Part shown: positions 60,686-64,000 of the stretch, piece after piece
Position numbering within the stretch: the stretch's first letter is position 1
How the letters are laid out: every line of letters begins with the position of its first letter
Assembly: GCA_964612925.1 (NCBI GenBank)
Contig: CAZTFU010000005.1
Location: 25,717-89,716, forward strand
Length of the DNA: 64,000 bases
Origin: Phil1 sp964612925
Lineage (GTDB): Bacteria > Bacillota > Clostridia > Christensenellales > CAG-138
Direction of reading: 5' to 3'
The notes under the pieces: generated by a model
Told to the model about the DNA's origin: nothing
The model's database searches: none
The model's input: only the letters and a program-made list of their open reading frames with translations
Translations under genes and position numbers: made by a program

Positions 60686-61870
60686 TTATTTAATGCTGCT
60701 TACGCGATCGTAGTACTTTGTTATGGTTATTTCCTGCTTCCATGTGGCAACGCTGTCATTATAGGTCGCAGTCTTTCTCTCCTCAAGCACCTCTTCCATT
60801 ATGGCATCCTTAACATCCTCAAACGGAACGGTGGTGACCTCAACATCGCCTACATACATGATAAAGTGATAGCCAACCTCGGTTTCAACAACATCGCTTA
60901 CATCGCCTATGTGTTTGAGGGCAAGCGCAGCCTCGCCAAAGCCTTCGTAATAATCGTCAACGACCGCCTCATGGATCATGTAGCCATCTGTCTTGTAAGG
61001 ATCGCTCTCCATGCCTGGATCCTCGCCGTATTCCGCGATAAGCTCGTCAAACTCTTCTATGCTTACGCCCTCGTCAAGCTTTGCCTGAACCTCGGCAATC
61101 TTTGCATCGACCTCGGAGGTGTCCGTTTCATCTTCGCTCTTTTTAATAAGTATGTGCTTATAATAGTGATAGCCTTCCGCGGTGGTGAGAGGGCCGATGG
61201 CATCGTTACCGTTTACCTTATTGGTATAATCGGTGAAGTATTCATCGGGGCTGAGAGCGTATTCTTCTTCCTGCTCGGCAAGCAGATCATCATAATACTT
61301 CTGAGCATCCTCTTCGGTTACGGTGATATCCGCATAAAGGGTTTCCATATACTTGTTGCCTATTGCGGCATTGCGTATATCATCCTCTATCATTTTAAGA
61401 TATTTCTTATAGGACCAGCCGCTTTCGCGAAGCTCGGCCTTGAACAGCTTTTCCTCTTCAGCACGGATTTCCGCCTCATCGGTTATGGATTCGTCTACCT
61501 GAGAAGCGTACTGAGAAAGCATACTTTCAAGCTGTTCTTCGTAATCGGCCTGAACCTGAGCCTCTTCCTCTTCGGTAAGGGTAACGCCCTTCTGCTTTGC
61601 AACAACCATGGGCAGGGCATTGTTTACAAGGTAATCAAAAACCTGATCCTGCATGCTTCTGAAAGCTTTCGTGGTGGAAACATCATATAAGCCGTACATG
61701 GAATAAAACTGTGCAAGGTAGCTGTAGTAGTTATAGTAGGCGTTTATGCCTATGTCCATATCGCCAACCTTAAGCACAGTATAGTTGGGATTGGTTACAG
61801 AGCAGGCACTCAATGCCGCCGCAATCATAATTACGGCAAGCACAAGGGCAATGGTCTTTGTTTTGCGCAT
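60686..61870 (-). CDS. PrsA/SurA-like peptidyl-prolyl isomerase lipoprotein
   Basis: 394 aa. Lipoprotein signal with lipobox LSAC (C23), a SurA-N-like helical chaperone domain (about residues 30-215, with Glu-rich helices) and a parvulin-type rotamase domain (about 225-350, with HYYKHILIKKSEDE, FDELIAEYGEDPGMESD and ETEVGYHFIMYVG). It probably folds exported proteins at the outer face of the membrane. AGGAGAAATTT precedes ATG 61870. It is very acidic overall. Confidence 0.88.
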   Translation of the reverse strand: MRKTKTIALVLAVIMIAAALSACSVTNPNYTVLKVGDMDIGINAYYNYYSYLAQFYSMYGLYDVSTTKAFRSMQDQVFDYLVNNALPMVVAKQKGVTLTEEEEAQVQADYEEQLESMLSQYASQVDESITDEAEIRAEEEKLFKAELRESGWSYKKYLKMIEDDIRNAAIGNKYMETLYADITVTEEDAQKYYDDLLAEQEEEYALSPDEYFTDYTNKVNGNDAIGPLTTAEGYHYYKHILIKKSEDETDTSEVDAKIAEVQAKLDEGVSIEEFDELIAEYGEDPGMESDPYKTDGYMIHEAVVDDYYEGFGEAALALKHIGDVSDVVETEVGYHFIMYVGDVEVTTVPFEDVKDAIMEEVLEERKTATYNDSVATWKQEITITKYYDRVSSIK

Positions 61871-61976
61871 TATAAAATTTCTCCTTTGTTTTCGGCGCAG
61901 AGATAACCCCCGCGCAAATAAACTACCCTACTATTTTATATCCCAAGTGCTCAACTGTCAACGAAAAAGCGGATAA

Positions 61977-62255
61977 AGACCCTCTGAAATAAGAAACATA
62001 CGGTTTTGAGATGCTGTTTTTCACCCCGACTTTAGAAGAATGCTCGAAGATACACCCCGGCATCTTCTGCGCTTTTTCTTCGTCACGGCACAAAATATCT
62101 ACCGCAAAACTGCTCAGCACCTAAAAAGAGCAATGTTTGTGCCAAGCACAAGGCACGAGGGCGAAGCCATACTGGAGGTATGACGAGACCCGAGTAACGA
62201 AGTGATTGGCCAAACAGTGCCTTTTTAGGCGTATGTTTCTTATCTCAGAGGGTCT
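61977..62255 (+). mobile_element. Family A MITE-like element, copy 3
   Basis: 279 bp. The terminal inverted repeats start AGACCCTCTGAAATAAGAA on the left and, inverted, AGACCCTCTGAGATAAGAA on the right. The compensatory G-to-A change at both ends keeps them complementary. AA flanks both ends. It is the same orientation as copy 2 and lies between the divergent foldase and pgsA genes, about 105 bp from each start. Confidence 0.88.
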
Positions 62256-62367
62256 AACTACACACATTTAACACACTTTTGTTGCGTATATTTCACGCCT
62301 TCACATTAAAATGTATGGAATATCTTTAATTTATGGGTTATAATAACAAATATAGGAGAGTGTTTTT

Positions 62368-62904
62368 ATGAAGCATATACCAAACATACTGTCTACGATA
62401 CGTCTTTTGCTTGTGGGTGTATTTATTTACCTTTTTGCTCAGGTGAAATATCTCGCCTGCCTTGTGGTCTTTGCGACCGCTTTTTTGACCGACCTTTTGG
62501 ACGGATACCTTGCGCGCAGGAACAACTGGATATCCGACATAGGCAAGGTGCTTGACCCTTTAGCCGATAAGCTTATGGTAATAGCCGCACTTTCGTGCTT
62601 TTACTCCGTGGGCTGGCTTCCGCTTTGGATGCTGCTCGTCGTGCTCATAAAAGAAGGCATAATGATATTGGCAGGACTGTTCCTTTTCAAAAAGGATATT
62701 GTTGTTTATGCCGACTGGTACGGCAAATTCGCCGCCGGCTTTTTCAATGCGGGCGTTGCCCTAACGCTTATAAAGAATTTTTGGCCAAAGCTTGGCATAC
62801 TGAATCTGGTGGTGTTCTGCATAGCAATACTGCTTGCAATCATCGCCCTGCTGCACTACGCAAAATCGCAGGTCTTTTCCCGCGGCAAAAGCAGCGATAC
62901 ATAA
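62368..62904 (+). CDS. pgsA: CDP-diacylglycerol-glycerol-3-phosphate 3-phosphatidyltransferase
   Basis: 178 aa membrane enzyme for phosphatidylglycerol phosphate synthesis. The CDP-alcohol phosphatidyltransferase signature DLLDGYLARRNN-WISDIGKVLDPLAD (D-x2-DG-x2-AR-x8-G-x3-D-x3-D, residues about 50-75) is complete, with three or four further helices. IPNILSTIRLLLV at the start is typical of PgsA. ATAGGAGAGTG precedes ATG 62368; TATAAT is at 62339-62344 with a weak -35. Confidence 0.95.
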   Translation: MKHIPNILSTIRLLLVGVFIYLFAQVKYLACLVVFATAFLTDLLDGYLARRNNWISDIGKVLDPLADKLMVIAALSCFYSVGWLPLWMLLVVLIKEGIMILAGLFLFKKDIVVYADWYGKFAAGFFNAGVALTLIKNFWPKLGILNLVVFCIAILLAIIALLHYAKSQVFSRGKSSDT

Positions 62905-62929
62905 TCTCCAATAAATCGAACTTCTTGCA

Positions 62930-62960
62930 AACGAGGGCGGATAAACACCCTCGTTTTTTT
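62930..62960 (+). terminator. Terminator of pgsA
   Basis: Stem AACGAGGG / CCCTCGTT followed by seven T. Confidence 0.88.
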
Positions 62961-63136
62961 ATGTTCTCAGGGAAAAACATTGCCAAATAAAGGCAGAACA
63001 ATGTATAATTTCGATATAAGCTGTGATTGTATTAAGTTGCCCAAGGTTCACCCAAAACAAAAGAAGCTTTAGGCGATAAGGTGTGAGCGGCGATACTTTG
63101 CCACGCCGAGTGAATAGACAAAATGGAGGACATGCG

Positions 63137-63190
63137 ATGATTTCCATAAAAATTAAAATGAAACCTGTCTTTCCCATGTTGAGGGCTCAC
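63137..63190 (+). other. 17-aa frame, possible truncated gene start
   Basis: ATGGAGGACATGCG gives a good ribosome site before ATG 63137, but the frame (MISIKIKMKPVFPMLRAH) stops after 17 or 18 codons. It lies in the 338-bp gap between pgsA and the DUF4143 gene, in which I see nothing else besides the pgsA terminator. It may be the start of a deleted gene or chance. Confidence 0.25.
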
Positions 63191-63242
63191 TGACGAAAAA
63201 AGCGTGCCTTTCCGGAATCCGATATGCAGCTGCTCAATTCAA

Positions 63243-64000
63243 TTAGTTTTTCAAACTGCCGATGGGCACAACATAAACGCCATCATGACGGCGGTATGCG
63301 TAATCACCGGTTCCGGTGAGCACCATGAGGAACGACGGTGCGTTCATCTTATCGGTGTCGATTTTCGCTTCCATTGCTTTCAGGCTCTTTGCACCTTCCT
63401 CAATGAGCTTGTCGCCACCCAGCTTGATCTCAATGAGTCCGTACTTGCCGTTTCGCAGGTGGATGACCGCATCGCACTCCTGTCCGTCCTTATCCCGATA
63501 GTGATAAACCTCGCCGTTCAGAGCATCCGCAAACACACGCAAGTCACGGATGCAGAGTGTTTCAAAGAGGAAACCAAAGGTTTTGAGGTCATTCACAAGG
63601 TCATTCGGACCGATACCCAAAGCCGCAGCAGCAATGGACGGGTCGATATAATACCGTGTGTCGGACGAGCGAATAGCAGTTTTTGACCGCAAATTCGGAT
63701 TCCACGCAGGCATATCCTCGACCACAAAAATCTTGCGGAGAGCATTGACATAGGAGGCAACCGTGTCATCGCTGATGGGTGTCTCATCGTTTGCCGCTAC
63801 ATCCTGTGCCAATACTGTGTTTGGCACTTGTGCTCCCTGGTTTCTTGCATAGGAACGCATCAGCCGCTTTACCCGTTCGGGATTTTTCTGCACATCATCG
63901 GCACGGTTAATATCGGAGTGGACAACGGCATCATAGTAATCCATTGCCTGATCCAGAGCGATTTCATCTCGCATATCCACCGCTTGCGGCCATCCGCCTC
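63243..64000 (-). CDS. DUF4143-type AAA ATPase, C-terminal part (5' end outside window)
   Basis: The frame is open to the right edge; reading on from 63980 it gives GGWPQAVDMRDE, a typical DUF4143 junction block, so the listed ATG at 63980 is internal. The visible 250 or so residues hold the DUF4143 domain (YINALRKIFVVEDMPAW-like helix block, then FGFLFETLCIRDLRVFA) and a nuclease-like core with ECDAVIHLRNGKYGLIEIKLGG, the PD-(D/E)XK-type pattern. The AAA domain lies outside. Function is unknown; members are often in accessory or toxin-like contexts. Confidence 0.85.
   Translation of the reverse strand, partial: GGWPQAVDMRDEIALDQAMDYYDAVVHSDINRADDVQKNPERVKRLMRSYARNQGAQVPNTVLAQDVAANDETPISDDTVASYVNALRKIFVVEDMPAWNPNLRSKTAIRSSDTRYYIDPSIAAAALGIGPNDLVNDLKTFGFLFETLCIRDLRVFADALNGEVYHYRDKDGQECDAVIHLRNGKYGLIEIKLGGDKLIEEGAKSLKAMEAKIDTDKMNAPSFLMVLTGTGDYAYRRHDGVYVVPIGSLKN

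Overview
The window looks like chromosomal core DNA of an endospore-forming member of the Bacillota, probably a Clostridia lineage (for example Christensenellales-like; the rank is inference). The sporulation and germination genes are gpr, spoIIP, gerM and a LonB-type protease. Housekeeping synteny matches Bacillus subtilis in several places: tig/clpP/clpX/lonB/lon/ysxC, comEC-holA-rpsT-gpr-spoIIP, gerM-rdgB-phosphodiesterase and mreBCD. Base composition is near even, ATA isoleucine codons are frequent, and most genes have AGGAGG-type ribosome sites. There is no rRNA, no convincing tRNA, no CRISPR and no prophage.

Layout. 1-9 kb: a proteolysis hub (lon cut by the left edge, ysxC, a zinc-ribbon protein, a phosphoesterase; uraA behind an attenuator-like leader; then tig-clpP-clpX on the minus strand). 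9-17 kb: an SGNH hydrolase, lonB, tldE/tldD and an SOS-type Y-family polymerase with its YolD-like partner. 17-22 kb: an aldo/keto reductase with two iron-sulfur clusters, a WG-repeat protein and the threonine catabolic pair tdh-kbl. 22-33.5 kb (minus): one long run mreB-mreC-mreD-PBP2-lgt-pncB-lipoprotein-GNAT-psuK-psuG that joins cell-wall elongation, lipoprotein maturation, NAD salvage and pseudouridine breakdown. 33.6-42.4 kb: an ABC importer pair without a binding protein, a PadR/DUF2812 pair, an alcohol dehydrogenase, gerM-rdgB-phosphodiesterase and rqcH. 42.4-50 kb: a tandem-OB SSB-like protein, a type IIA topoisomerase pair, two little-known proteins, pcp and a polysaccharide deacetylase. 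50-59.5 kb: a tRNA-modification operon (queA, tgt, tsaE, tsaB, rimI, ridA) running into comEC and holA, then rpsT, gpr and spoIIP. 59.5-64 kb: a decayed sensor kinase, a PrsA-like foldase, pgsA and a DUF4143 ATPase cut by the right edge.

The most unusual content lies between genes. Family A is a 279-281 bp element with about 22-bp terminal inverted repeats. It has three copies (11793-12073, 33619-33898, 61977-62255), each flanked by an apparent 2-bp AT-only duplication, and looks like a MITE. Family B is a roughly 187 bp highly palindromic element with weaker terminal repeats. It also has three copies (11772-12238, 22088-22277, 60454-60642), sits at gene 3' ends, and in two cases lies between duplicated or similar terminator hairpins. 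In the first B copy a family A element is inserted inside family B, and the other two B copies preserve the empty site. Another A copy supplies the last codons and stop of an ABC permease.

Other regulatory points are a pyrBI-like U-rich leader peptide plus terminator before uraA, a LexA-type box before the Y-family polymerase, PadR operators next to a consensus promoter, and an apparently leaderless holA.
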